From Homalodisca vitripennis (taxonomy: Eukaryota > Arthropoda > Insecta > Hemiptera > Cicadellidae), in assembly GCF_021130785.1 (NCBI RefSeq), contig NC_060213.1, positions 95,100,501-95,164,500 on the forward strand: 64,000 nt of DNA, given 5' to 3'. The notes below the pieces were generated by a model. That model did no database searches and was not told the DNA's origin. It saw only the letters and a program-made list of their open reading frames with translations. Within the stretch, counting starts at the first letter, position 1, and each line of letters starts with the position of its first letter. The position numbers and the translations under genes were made by a program. Shown here piece after piece: positions 10,725-20,400 of this stretch.

Positions 10725-12839
10725 TTAGTCGGACTCGCTGGAAGACGAGTTGACCACTCGACGTCTTCTCTGTTCAGGACGAAGGAAGTGTTCAAACTTG
10801 GGTTGGCACTTGTAGTGGATTCCAATTTTACAATCGGCACACCAGATTGTAGTTTTTTTATTACACACTGTACACTTTCTATTGTTTTTCCCCGGCAAGG
10901 ATTGCAAGGTATGATTGGTGGGGGGGAGGGGGCGCTGATGTAGAGGTGCATCACCCTGAGGAACTGGAGCAGCAACTAAAAGAAGACTGTCTACAATGTT
11001 GTTCATAAACTCCCATCTGCTCATAGGCTTTTCAGAGTGGTATCTGTACAAGATATAAGCATTTAGGAGCGCCATATCAACAAAATTGTATACAATTTTC
11101 TTCCAGTATCGCTTGGTTGTGCGGCTGCAGGTCAAGTGAAAAATACTTTTATCTTTGCAATCAACACCCCCCATGTGTTGATTGTATCCTGCTATTACCA
11201 CCGGTTTGATACTGTGCTTACCACTACGAGTTACTACCTCCTGATCCTCTGCATGGTAGGCCGTAGTGATAAGCATGACAGGTTTTCTAGTTTTGCGTTC
11301 CCTATATTTCACGATAAGCACCTTTTTTTTCCTGAAATATAGGGATTCGCCAACTGATATGTTAGATTCTTTTACAAGATTTGAAATAAATCTGCTTCCT
11401 TTACTGATAGTGCCTGTAAGAAAGGTCTTCCTTGTGAATAAAAAATTTGCAAGAGGGACTTTTGTGTAAAAATTGTCGGTAAACAGGTGGTAATATTTAC
11501 GGTATAGGCCAGCATTCGTCATCAAGTCATCCACAACTTTTTGGGTAAATGGATCAGATCCACCTTCCAAAAAGTCCTTGCCTGAATATAATGCCGATTG
11601 CATGACATATCCCGTCGCAGAATCACAAAGTTCGAATTTCTTTATGCCAAACCTTGCGTGCCGTTTATTAGCTATGTATTGAATAAAAGTACAACGGTTC
11701 TTCATGCCAATCATACTTTCATCAATACAGATTTCCTGGCTTGGCACAAAGTGAGACCTGAAGGCATCGTTCATGTGATCGATAAAATCACGCACCTTCA
11801 CCCAAGGGTCATACCCAGGGTGGCCCTTGTTTGGAGATTCACGATTCGATACATGAAACATGCCTAGGATCTGTTGAAACCTACGTAATGTCATGGTCTT
11901 AGAAAAGAAAGGTATGAACAGACTAGGGTGGGTCGACCAGTATGATTCAACAGTCTTTCTTTTCGTAAGCCCCATGCTGATTAGTAGAGCCCAAAACTTC
12001 TTTATCTCTTCAACAGTCACATTGACCCAAGAGAGCAGCCGTGAACTGGGACGAAGCCTCCCTCTAGCTCGTAGTGAATCAATGTGTCTTTGAGCAAAAT
12101 TGTTTGTTTCCCGAACCATCAGGTTCCAAACAAAATTGTTCATGAACAGATAAAAAAAGTCTATTGGCTTCGAAAACCTTTCGGTGTGTCGAGGTCCAGG
12201 GCCTCTAACCTTAAATTTAGATTTCACCTGTCTTGGCCTCTCAGGAGGATACGCCCTCAACCACAATGGCTGGACAGGAGGAAGTTGGGGCTCCGCAGCT
12301 GATGATGGGGGTTGTACAGCCGGTGGCTCCGCAGCTGGTGATGGGAGTTGTACTGCCTGTTGATCCGCAGCTGGTGGTGAGGGTTGTACAGCCGGTGGCT
12401 CAGCAGCTAAATATGGTAATTCCGCAGTAGGTGGCGGGGATGCCAAAGGCTGTCGCCGTCTTCTTTTTCTGGGGCGTTTCTGGGCATCATCGCTTGAACT
12501 TTCTTCCTCCCCTTCTAGTGGTTCGTAATCGTCCCCACTACCACTCGAAAAGTCTGTGAGCGACACATCCAAATCATTTTCAGACAGGGCAAAGATGTCA
12601 TCGACATCAAAGAATCCATTTTCACTCTCCGATTCATTTGCCACCTCTATATCGGAGGAATTCACCTCCCTTAGGCCTAGAGAGGACGAGAGTCTTGAAA
12701 TCCCTGCAGATGTGCTGGGGCCAGGGTGAATTGGTGTTGATGTTACGGGGGGCGTTTCATCAATTTCACTGTCGGTTAGAAACTCATCATCTAAGAGTAA
12801 TTGTCTGAGTTCACCTGACTTATTTACTAGGTCACTCAT
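10725..12839 (-). CDS. piggyBac transposase, apparently intact
   Basis: The 704-residue protein would excise and insert the surrounding element at TTAA sites in the nucleus. Residues 1-130 are acidic, Ser-rich and end in a basic KRPRKRRRR patch that could be a nuclear signal. Residues 137-195 are a Pro/Ala-rich imperfect repeat (AEPPAVQP type). The DDE_Tnp_1_7 catalytic core runs from about 220 to 600. The likely catalytic Asp residues are D373 (ICIDES), D455 (LFTDNFY) and D560 (MGGVD). The C-terminus, about 654-678, has a Cys/His cluster CTVC...CADC...HYKC, the cross-brace zinc-finger-like tail of piggyBac proteins. Length is above the about 600 residues of the classic enzyme, largely from the acidic and Pro-rich N-terminus. 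There is no stop or frameshift. A minus-strand AATAAA lies about 60 bp after the stop. Domestication is possible but intact termini argue for an ordinary transposon. Confidence 0.95.
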   Translation of the reverse strand: MSDLVNKSGELRQLLLDDEFLTDSEIDETPPVTSTPIHPGPSTSAGISRLSSSLGLREVNSSDIEVANESESENGFFDVDDIFALSENDLDVSLTDFSSGSGDDYEPLEGEEESSSDDAQKRPRKRRRRQPLASPPPTAELPYLAAEPPAVQPSPPAADQQAVQLPSPAAEPPAVQPPSSAAEPQLPPVQPLWLRAYPPERPRQVKSKFKVRGPGPRHTERFSKPIDFFYLFMNNFVWNLMVRETNNFAQRHIDSLRARGRLRPSSRLLSWVNVTVEEIKKFWALLISMGLTKRKTVESYWSTHPSLFIPFFSKTMTLRRFQQILGMFHVSNRESPNKGHPGYDPWVKVRDFIDHMNDAFRSHFVPSQEICIDESMIGMKNRCTFIQYIANKRHARFGIKKFELCDSATGYVMQSALYSGKDFLEGGSDPFTQKVVDDLMTNAGLYRKYYHLFTDNFYTKVPLANFLFTRKTFLTGTISKGSRFISNLVKESNISVGESLYFRKKKVLIVKYRERKTRKPVMLITTAYHAEDQEVVTRSGKHSIKPVVIAGYNQHMGGVDCKDKSIFHLTCSRTTKRYWKKIVYNFVDMALLNAYILYRYHSEKPMSRWEFMNNIVDSLLLVAAPVPQGDAPLHQRPLPPTNHTLQSLPGKNNRKCTVCNKKTTIWCADCKIGIHYKCQPKFEHFLRPEQRRRRVVNSSSSESD
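12285..12401 (-). repeat. Imperfect tandem repeat inside the transposase gene
   Basis: The DNA coding for the Pro/Ala-rich segment consists of degenerate units around CCGCAGCTGGTGATGGG and TTGTACAGCCGGTGGCTC. It adds a disordered spacer between the acidic N-terminus and the catalytic core, and its unit number may vary between copies. Confidence 0.65.
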
Positions 12840-13268
12840 ATTGTTCGATAAATAAAAATAAATAAATAAAAATAAATAAAATAAACACTATTTGTAAACT
12901 AGGCCTAGTCCTGTGTATAAAAGTTTATAATTAAAAATTTAGCCTACAGGCTCACCTGTGTATGTCAATAAATTATTATGCAATATATAAAACAAAAACA
13001 AAAACCATTCTTCACCTTACTGTGTATAAATAAAATCCTAGAACTTACAACACAAGTTCAAATGCACAGTCAGTGATGCCGGTGAATCAATATGGCGGTC
13101 ACAGTCCCCTCGAAATTTATAAAGTTTGTTCATCAAATACACGCACACACCTGATTAATTCCATGAAGATGTTCATATCACTAGGTGGCAAATTTCACAA
13201 CGAAAAATTTGATGTACTTTGATATAAACACATCACTAATAATAGTATTATATACACCAAAATACTAG

Positions 13269-13287
13269 CGACTAGTCAAACTAGTCG
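13269..13287. promoter_or_regulatory. Palindrome 1 of the piggyBac right subterminal region
   Basis: CGACTAGT-caa-ACTAGTCG is a perfect 8-bp inverted repeat with a 3-base spacer, followed by TCTAACATTACAG. It shares both the palindrome and the TCTAACA tail with the terminal copy at 13729. Role in transposase binding is inference. Confidence 0.6.
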
Positions 13288-13685
13288 TCTAACATTACAG
13301 AAATGTCGCAAACAATGGTCGCTTCGAAGGTCTTTCTTCACAATGTGGAGCTAAAAATAGATGTTTGAAGCAGATGTTCTTGTAAAGAAAGGAATTCCGA
13401 ACGCAGTGATGTAGCCAAGCTCATTCCCACACAACATTTCCCTCGTCAAGAGTATAGGGAAAAATCCCGTTTTTTCCGTTCTCTCGATGGGCGCGAGCAG
13501 ACACGGCAAACGAACATTTGTATTGCAACTTTATAATTTCAGTGCACACTTATTAGGCATTATTATTCAATAAACTATACATCAAATTATTCTGTGAAAC
13601 CTCCCAATTAATGTGATATAATATTTGTCTTACTAAAATCTTATTTTCGAAAGGAAAAGTTTGATTAAAAACTGACTGGCATGAA

Positions 13686-13702
13686 CGACTAGTGACTAGT
13701 CG
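13686..13702. promoter_or_regulatory. Palindrome 2 of the piggyBac right subterminal region
   Basis: CGACTAGT-g-ACTAGTCG is followed by TTCAACATTGGAG. It is the same palindrome with a 1-base spacer. Confidence 0.6.
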
Positions 13703-13728
13703 TTCAACATTGGAGAAACATTTTTTGG

Positions 13729-13745
13729 CGACTAGTGACTAGTCG
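13729..13745. promoter_or_regulatory. Palindrome 3, adjoining the piggyBac right end
   Basis: CGACTAGT-g-ACTAGTCG lies 16 bp inside the terminal AGGG|TTAA and runs into TCTAACAGATGGAGGG. Its place next to the cleavage site makes a transposase-binding role plausible. Confidence 0.6.
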
Positions 13746-13761
13746 TCTAACAGATGGAGGG

Positions 13762-14341
13762 TTAACTATGCTATGAAACCCAACATAAATAACAACATTT
13801 GAAAATATTATGTGGAAATATGTTTTTAAAAAGATACATTAGGTTTAAATTTAACCATGAAACACTTTATACTGTATGTACATAGTGCACATCGAACCAT
13901 TGAATTTTTCTCATTGTTATTAAAGCTTATTTTGTAGCCTAAAACAAAATATTTTTGTTCCTTTTTTACGTCTGTCTCTGTGTAACACCAGAGAAGATTA
14001 TTATGTGACATTTGTGTGGCATACTCTTTTTAAATATGCACCATTGCGATGAAGCCTATCCCTCATCGGGACCAATTTAAACACAACTGTTTACATATAG
14101 CAAACGTCTTTTTCGATTAAGGTGCATGTCACTCTATGGATTTGACAGAACATTACGAAACGTTTTCTGTATTTTGTGCTTTGTTATCAGTAAGGATTAT
14201 GGCTAAAGTCCTCTGCTCTCTATCTACCTGTATATTCACCAAACCTCTCCATATATAAGGTAGTAATGATGAAACCCTTCAAGCCACGCGCCGGTTAATA
14301 AAAACAAAAATCGTCCAATTGGTAGTTTGACATCTCTTCTG
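13762..14341 (+). repeat. Dispersed repeat R, copy A, middle part
   Basis: The first about 140 bp (CTATGCTATGAAACCC..., CCATGAAAC...TAGTGCACATCGAACCATTG) match 36790-36980 and 48035-48200. This shows that R continues on the far side of the piggyBac. The remainder up to the Polinton derivative has no clear match in the window. Confidence 0.55.
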
Positions 14342-14599
14342 AGTAGTAGTAAAATGTAGCTTCTGGGACAGGACCTTTGACCCCTGTTATCTCTCTGCGG
14401 GGGGTCCTTATCAGTGATAACCTTTGACATTTCCGCATATTTTAAGATAAGCACGTGCCAGATAACCTTGACCCCAATTAAAAAGCAATTGACCTCAATT
14501 AAATAACAATTAGATAAGCCCGCGAGGTCGCTACTATTGTTTACGTTTCGTTATCGGCACGCGCCGGTTCGTATCGCGAATTCTTCACCTCTAGGTCAT
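14342..14599 (+). repeat. Left terminal inverted repeat of the Polinton derivative
   Basis: It matches 16856-17116 in inverted orientation almost base for base. It begins AGTAGTAGT and ends near CTCTAGGTCAT. Confidence 0.9.
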
Positions 14600-15009
14600 G
14601 GACCTGATATCACTGTCAGGCGTCTGCCAACCAGTCCATCAGACCGATAAGGTTTTTGTCTCTTTAAAACTATGTGATGAATAATATAATGCAACGTTAT
14701 CCAAAAAAAAAAAAACAATTCTTCTAACTATAGTACGATTGACTCGAGAGTGTTTCGAGTTATATTTTTTTCTGCTTAATATGCATTTTGTAAGAATATA
14801 AATGGATTGACTCGCTATTGATTTATTATTATTATTATGTGTGTTAATCATGTCGGTAACAATGCCATATGTAATCTTCCTTTATGTTTTGAGTGTTGTG
14901 TACAGTCAACAAAATTTCTCTTCACAACACTGGGGTAATGGAAGTACACTTGTAGCTCACGCAGGATATGATTTAGGCCACATCATAAAAGTCTCTTTCA
15001 TAACCTTCT

Positions 15010-15100
15010 CAGTTTTAACACAAATAAAATTAATACCTCAGTAAAAAGTTATATTTATATTAAACATATATACATAAAATTGTTTTTCTAGTAAATCTTC
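15010..15100. repeat. Internal repeat a, first copy
   Basis: The segment around AATACCTCAGTAAAAAGTT and ATTAAACATATATACA recurs directly at about 16265-16372, with a small expansion of the TATA stretch in the second copy. Confidence 0.75.
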
Positions 15101-15141
15101 TGAACTGTTGATTATTTCTGCTCTTCTAACTTTATTAAGAC

Positions 15142-15475
15142 TTAGACACCCAAAAAGTCTAAACACAAATGACCGCAGTTAAAAGTATTTTCCTTCTGCC
15201 TCGGAAAGTAATTGTATTTGATTGTAACGTGATGGGGTCCACTGTTAAAATAATCCTCTAACTCGGTCGGCGGTCTTAAATTGCCAAAACTGTCAAAGTA
15301 TTCTACGTTATATCCACGTTTCACATAACATACCCAATGTGTACCTTTTCCATTTATACTATCTAAATTAACAACTGCAGATTCATCAAAACTATCAAGC
15401 TGATCAACGCACCATCTACTTTTATTTTTATTACTCTCAATTATAAGTTTTATGAAAAGTTGTAACCGGTCTCAA
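15142..15475 (-). pseudogene. C-terminal fragment of a Polinton adenain-type cysteine protease
   Basis: The minus-strand frame is open from about 15475 to the TAA at 15144-15142. It contains, in order, the catalytic His in GTHWVCY, the acidic residue in YFDSFG and the catalytic Cys in CGHLCLDFL, with PP just after FDSFG. This order and spacing are those of the adenovirus-like (C5/Ulp1-type) protease that matures capsid proteins in Polintons and adintoviruses. The N-terminus is missing: an in-frame TGA lies just upstream of 15475 and the sequence changes to a different reading frame there. About 108 codons remain, against about 160-200 in typical relatives. It is a relic, though the triad itself is still readable. 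Confidence 0.75.
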
Positions 15476-15600
15476 ATCTTCATCCTTAGAGCTAGCTGCC
15501 ACTACTTGAAACTTGAGAGTCTTGTACGCAGTTGTTTGTATCCGTTGGACGTGAAACCTGTGCTTTGTAATATTTTGAATCACCCCACGTCCAAGTAAAT
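15421..15600. repeat. Internal repeat b, first copy
   Basis: The stretch from TTTTTATTACTCTCAATTAT to CACCCCACGTCCAAGT recurs directly at 16508-16682, nearly identical. The copies flank the middle of the element. Confidence 0.85.
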
Positions 15601-15622
15601 CATTATGGAATTCGGTTTCACT
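15437..15622 (-). pseudogene. Unidentified Polinton-derived coding scrap
   Basis: A 61-codon open frame (end motif VTTFHKTYN, then stop) sits just upstream of and overlapping the protease relic in another frame. Its composition looks like real protein (KTLKFQVVAASSKDEDLRP). I do not recognise which Polinton protein it comes from. The same DNA is repeated at 16508-16690 with a 1-base insertion. Confidence 0.35.
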
Positions 15623-16264
15623 TCACTTGGGTGTGGGACTTCATTATACAAGTCATACATTAGTGATTTGTTACGTAAGTTCTCTGTTTAACAGTTGTTT
15701 TCATTTTAAATATTGAAAAAAAAACGTTAAAGATGTAAAATAACAATTGTTTACAATCTTACGCTTTTTTTTTAAAAGTATAATAAAAGATTAAAAATCA
15801 ATGAAAAGATTTACTAGTAAAAAAAATAATTTTATAATTTTGTTTTGATGTCTTAATAAAGTTAGAAGAGCAGAAATAATCGAAGAGGAGAACGCTATAT
15901 ACCCATCCAGAAACTGACGTTTGAGGTTAAAGGCGAACACGTGTTGATAGAAATTTACAGTTTTTAATCATTCTAAAGGTTTTAAGGTGACCACGTTGTC
16001 GACAAAATGTAGTAAACAAGGGTAAATAAAGGACAAATAAAAATGTGATATTATCAGGAGAGGCAGACGTTGCAAGCATGTTTCGGTGCATAATCACTGT
16101 TAGCGGTGGATCAAACAATACCGCTTACTTTAAAATTAAATTGGTTGTTAGATAAAACATTTATCAGAGGTCAGGTCAATTGAATATCAAAGCTTAGTAT
16201 AATGGAATATTATACCAATCATCTTCTGAGCTGTTGAATCTTTCACACTTCTATCTTTATTGGG

Positions 16265-16372
16265 ATGTTAACACAAATAAAAAATTAATACCTCAGTAAA
16301 AAGTTATATTTATATTAAACATATATACAGTATATATACATTAAAATTGTTTTAACTAGTAAATCTTCAACA
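16265..16372. repeat. Internal repeat a, second copy
   Basis: This is the direct repeat of 15010-15100. It differs by an enlarged ATATATACA segment and single bases. Confidence 0.75.
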
Positions 16373-16507
16373 ATCTTTTTTTCTTTCTCTGCAATTTGAA
16401 GTTTACGAATGAATTGTACCAATCATCTTCTGAAAACTCTCTTCTAACTTTATTAAGACATCAAAACAAAATTATAAATTATTTTTTTACTAGTAAATCT
16501 TTCACAA

Positions 16508-16682
16508 AATTTTTATTACTCTCAATTATAAGTTTTATGAAAAGTTGTAACCGGTCTCAAATCTTCATCCTTAGAGCTAGCTGCCACTACTTGAAACTTG
16601 AGAGTCTTGTACGCAGTTGTTTGTATCCGTTGGACGTGAAAACCTGTGCTTTGTAATATTTTGAATCACCCCACGTCCAAGT
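16508..16682. repeat. Internal repeat b, second copy
   Basis: This is the direct repeat of 15421-15600. It lacks the protease C-terminal sequence that lies beside the first copy, so one copy arose by duplication and deletion. Confidence 0.85.
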
Positions 16683-16855
16683 CGAAGATGAAAACGAAAG
16701 AGCTCTGAATTCGTTCACCTTCACGTCTCTCGTAGAATATTTGATACCTATTTCTCAAAACTCTTAAATTGTAAGCTTTTCTTTGTTCTTCTGACATTTT
16801 AATGTTTTTTTCTCCTCCAAAAGTGGGATGAAAGTAAACAATAATATCAACTTCA

Positions 16856-17116
16856 ATGACCTAGAGGTGAAGAATTCGCGATACGAAACCGGCGCGTGCC
16901 GATAACGAAACGTAAAACAATAGTAGCGACCTCGCGGGCTTATCTAAATTGTTATTTAATTGAGGTCAATTGCTTTTTAATTGGGGTCAAGGTTATCTGG
17001 CACGTGCTTATCTTAAAATATGCGGAAATGTCAAAGGTTATCACTGATAAGGACCCCCCGCAGAGAGATAACAGGGGTCAAAGGTCCTGTCCCAGAAGCT
17101 ACATTTTACTACTACT
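16856..17116 (-). repeat. Right terminal inverted repeat of the Polinton derivative
   Basis: It is the inverted partner of 14342-14599, three bases longer because of three single-T differences. It is followed directly by CTTCTG. Confidence 0.9.
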
Positions 17117-17122
17117 CTTCTG

Positions 17123-20100
17123 CTCCTTAACGTCTTCTACAGTACTTGATATATTTATAGTCAACGTCTTCATAACGTATTATTACGGATTTTCCACTTT
17201 TGCAGTAATCCATAAAGTGAAGTTAGAGATACAGATTCACAATTTTTAATATTAGCCAAACTTTGTAACATTTATTTCAAGTTTGCATACCAAACTTAAT
17301 GTTTGTCTTAACTTAGCCTTGTAAGTGATATATAGGCAAGTGGGCAGCATTATTGTTAGTCGCAAAACTCTAACAACGTTGATGGCTATTAAATATTATT
17401 GAAGTGAATACTTTTTTTGGCGGGCTATGAATGTATGTTTTACACGCGGAAAAACTTTCTTTTCGCGTCACGGAACTAAGCGTCACACTTGTTGCTCAGG
17501 TTGGGGCAATCCAAGCGTGCTAGTGAAAGATTACTGTCGCTCCTTATTAAAGTGTCCACTTTTTTTCGTTTGTATGAAGCTACGAACTACTAATTTATAT
17601 AATAATGAATCCAACGAAAATTAATTCACTTTCTAAATATAAGTACAACTAGGAATGGAAAAATAATAGAGACTTTGATTACAAAATATTTAGCAATAGT
17701 TTATTCAAGGTCTATATTTCTTACTTCAGCCATTTAAAAAACCGTAATTAACTTTTTAGAATGTGATGACAATTACATATTTATATCAGAATATACGAGA
17801 TTATAGTGAAAACTGTATTGACCAAATTATAGAATCTAATACTAACGATAATAAAGTTAATGTATAAGTACTTATTACATTATTATTTAGAAGTCAGTGA
17901 TCATTTTAATGCATGACATTTAAAATATATTACATCAATGTTGATAAAGTGTTTTTAAAAATAGGACACTTTTACTGTAAAAAAATTCAGTGTCTGTTAT
18001 TGTTTTGGGTATAAAATGACCACGAATTTAATAATGATGGACAAAACGTACCTTTTTCAAATACATATTCATAGCTCGCCATAAGTATTAGTCTTTTCTG
18101 TCGGTAAGTCCCACGACTGTCTTTCCACTTTTCTGTTTAAAACTTTTAGTTTATCCATAGAAGTTAATAATTTTATTACATATATATGCATTTTTATTTG
18201 CTAACGGAATTTTCAAAAGGGATACTACAACTTCCACAATGTTTTAACTGTGTAACGGTTTACAGTTAGAATTGTAAAATATTTTACACAATGTGATAAA
18301 CTTTCAAAGCTCACGTTACAGCACTGTTAAACCTCATGGTAGGGTAGTTACTGTGATTATGTAGAACTAACCTAGGTGCTCTTAGCTGAGGGTGGTTGTA
18401 ATGATAACTGGGTCACTACCTAGTTGTAAAGCAGTCTTTTAGCTCATACGTATAAACTACAGTGTTATATTAAAAAAATATTAATTCTTTCCAAATAGCT
18501 TATTCACGTACTTTTACATAATCAATAAGCAAAATTTTTGGATACGCAAGTTTCAAATCTTACCTCAATACAAGTACTAGAGCTACAATAACAGGACATA
18601 AATTATAATAGAACATATTCGATTTCTTTAAAGGTGAGCTTTTTATTAGTAATAATACATTGCTAAATTGTTTTAAGTGTCAATTTGAATTTAAAGGTAC
18701 TTATAGTTTAGCTTCTTGTAACATGTTATTTTTTATATGTAAAAGTTACGTACAAAACCAACATTAACCTCAATTTATAACAAATTATTCTACAGTTCAA
18801 GTATTTCTATGAATTATATATGATTATGTAAGACGGTTATTAATAATTTACTTCTACACATTAAAAACAAAAACTTTTGGCTCTAGAGTGCTAGAGATAA
18901 AGCAGATTAACACTTATCTGACAAAACCTAAGCTTAAGCTTAAGTGCAAAAATTCTCAGAAACGATAAATAAAGCTTTTCTTGGATCAATAAATGTACGG
19001 ACGGCTAACGAAAGAACTTGAATTAGCACTATTTAAAGTGATATTAAAAAAAGCGAAGTCAGGAATATAATGTATTTCCATGACATAGCGACCGATGGAA
19101 TCAATTTATTTTGTTATGTAAGTTAATTTATGTCTTAATGTGAATATTTTAATGATATTAGGTGGAAATGAGAGCATTTCCGCTCAGAGCTTTCAGTGTT
19201 AGCTTTTTTAATCCTAAATCTCACTGTAAGGATGGAACAGACTATAATATCAATGTATAATGATCGACATTTTACCAGGTATATGAACTTTGAAGCGTCA
19301 CCTAAACATTTATAAGGCTGTTTGGCTATTTTGTATTTGTCTGAGAAGTAAAAAGCACTTGTTTTTGTTAAGAAAATTTATTTTGTTTTTTTTATCTAAA
19401 AAACAAAAAGGTATGTAACATACAATTTGGCAGATATTCTAGTAATAATTATTTTAACATATTTTTTACAGTCAAAGCAATTTTACGTTACATTTGGTAT
19501 ATTTTTGACATTGAATCCTTTGCATCTATCTGCTATCTATCTATTTTTATCCAAATCCCAAATATGGAAAGAAGTTAGTTTTATCTCTTTCTACATCCTT
19601 TAGAGATTTGGAAATTACAGCAAGCGAGTTTTCTAATTAGTTTAGTGAAAAGTCATTCAAAGGTCTTCTCCAAGTAGGAGTGTTCCAGCTCTTATTTTAC
19701 AGAGTGTCTTACCTAAACTCTTTCTGTGTAATTCCTATAGTGTAAGAGAAATTCGAGTGGAACGCACTTACAAAATACATATCCACCAAATGATAAACAT
19801 TAGATATTGTTACTCCTAAGGTGATTACGGTGTCGCCCTAACTTTCTTGAAATAGATTAGCTTTTAGTGTTGGGTTATTTATTTCTAAATACAAATTCAA
19901 TATAAACTACTACGTTACAAAACAAACAGCATGATTCCATGATACCTAAAATGAGAACTTAATCTAAAAGTAATTATATTATTATCAATAATACTACACT
20001 TTTTTAATAAATACAGAAGAGTAGAGTGTTTTGATAATCATGAAAGTTTTATCAGAACACGTAGAAAATGTTAATAAACAAGTTGATTAAATTAAATAAA

Positions 20101-20400
20101 ACAATAAATCCTAGAAGCTTTGGATCATAACAGAGAAAATGGATTGAAGTAGAGTACAAATAGTTTGGAAAATTAAATCTAATAAAAAACTGCAGTACTA
20201 ATATTGCTTTGTGTGCGATAAAATCCGTTAAGTACAAACACTCGTCGGCTCTGTTTGTTAAATCGAGTGGCTGGGCTTTGGTGTGTATTTGAATTTTATA
20301 TTCGTTACGTCATAACTCTGTGCTTTCCTGTATCCTTTGTAGATTGATTCTGGTCACAAATAATGCTTCAGTAACAGAAAGCCTTAACTTCATAATGCGT
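17123..20400 (+). repeat. Dispersed repeat R, copy A, right part, with unassigned AT-rich DNA
   Basis: The block at 18230-18570 (TTCCACAATGTTTTAACTGTGTAACGG, TAGGGTAGTTACTGTGAT, CTGGGTCACTA) matches 48375-48700 in the same order. The block at 20195-20345 (CACTCGTCGGCTCTGTTTG, GCTGGGCTTTGGTGTG, CGTCATAACTCT) matches 51640-51790 directly and 44994-45179 in inverted orientation. Between these blocks I see no gene. A slightly GC-richer patch at 17420-17570 has a 65-codon ORF without a known motif. Confidence 0.5.

Larger units (their letters stand above)
10029..13761 (-). mobile_element. Complete piggyBac-like transposon
   Basis: The element is bounded by TTAA at 10025-10028 and 13762-13765, the target duplication of piggyBac. 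The left end reads CCCTGGATCTGGCAG and the right end, on the other strand, CCCTCCATCTGTTAG (11 of 15 match). One uninterrupted 704-codon transposase lies inside on the minus strand, so its promoter side faces the right end. Three short palindromes lie near that right end. Removing the element and one TTAA rejoins dispersed repeat R in register with its copies near 36.8 and 48.0 kb. That supports the boundaries independently. Total length is 3733 bp. Confidence 0.93.
14342..17116 (-). mobile_element. Polinton/Maverick-derived non-autonomous element (2775 bp)
   Basis: The element starts AGTAGTAGTAAAATG and ends CATTTTACTACTACT. It is flanked by an exact 6-bp duplication CTTCTG (14336-14341 and 17117-17122). 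A 6-bp target duplication and inverted repeats of hundreds of bases are hallmarks of Polintons. The arms are 258 bp (14342-14599) and 261 bp (16856-17116) and differ only by three 1-base indels, so insertion was recent. Full Polintons are about 15-20 kb and carry polymerase, integrase, ATPase, capsid and protease genes. Here only the C-terminal part of a protease and a scrap of another ORF remain, so this is an internally deleted copy that must have been moved in trans. Confidence 0.85.

Noticed and set aside
11136..12430. Several plus-strand ORFs of 65-89 codons
   Set aside because: They are antisense shadows of the 704-codon piggyBac transposase.
14236..14454. Coding gene in the left Polinton arm
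   Set aside because: The frame runs across the insertion boundary and is partly duplicated in the other arm (16896-17249), so it is a by-product of the inverted repeat.
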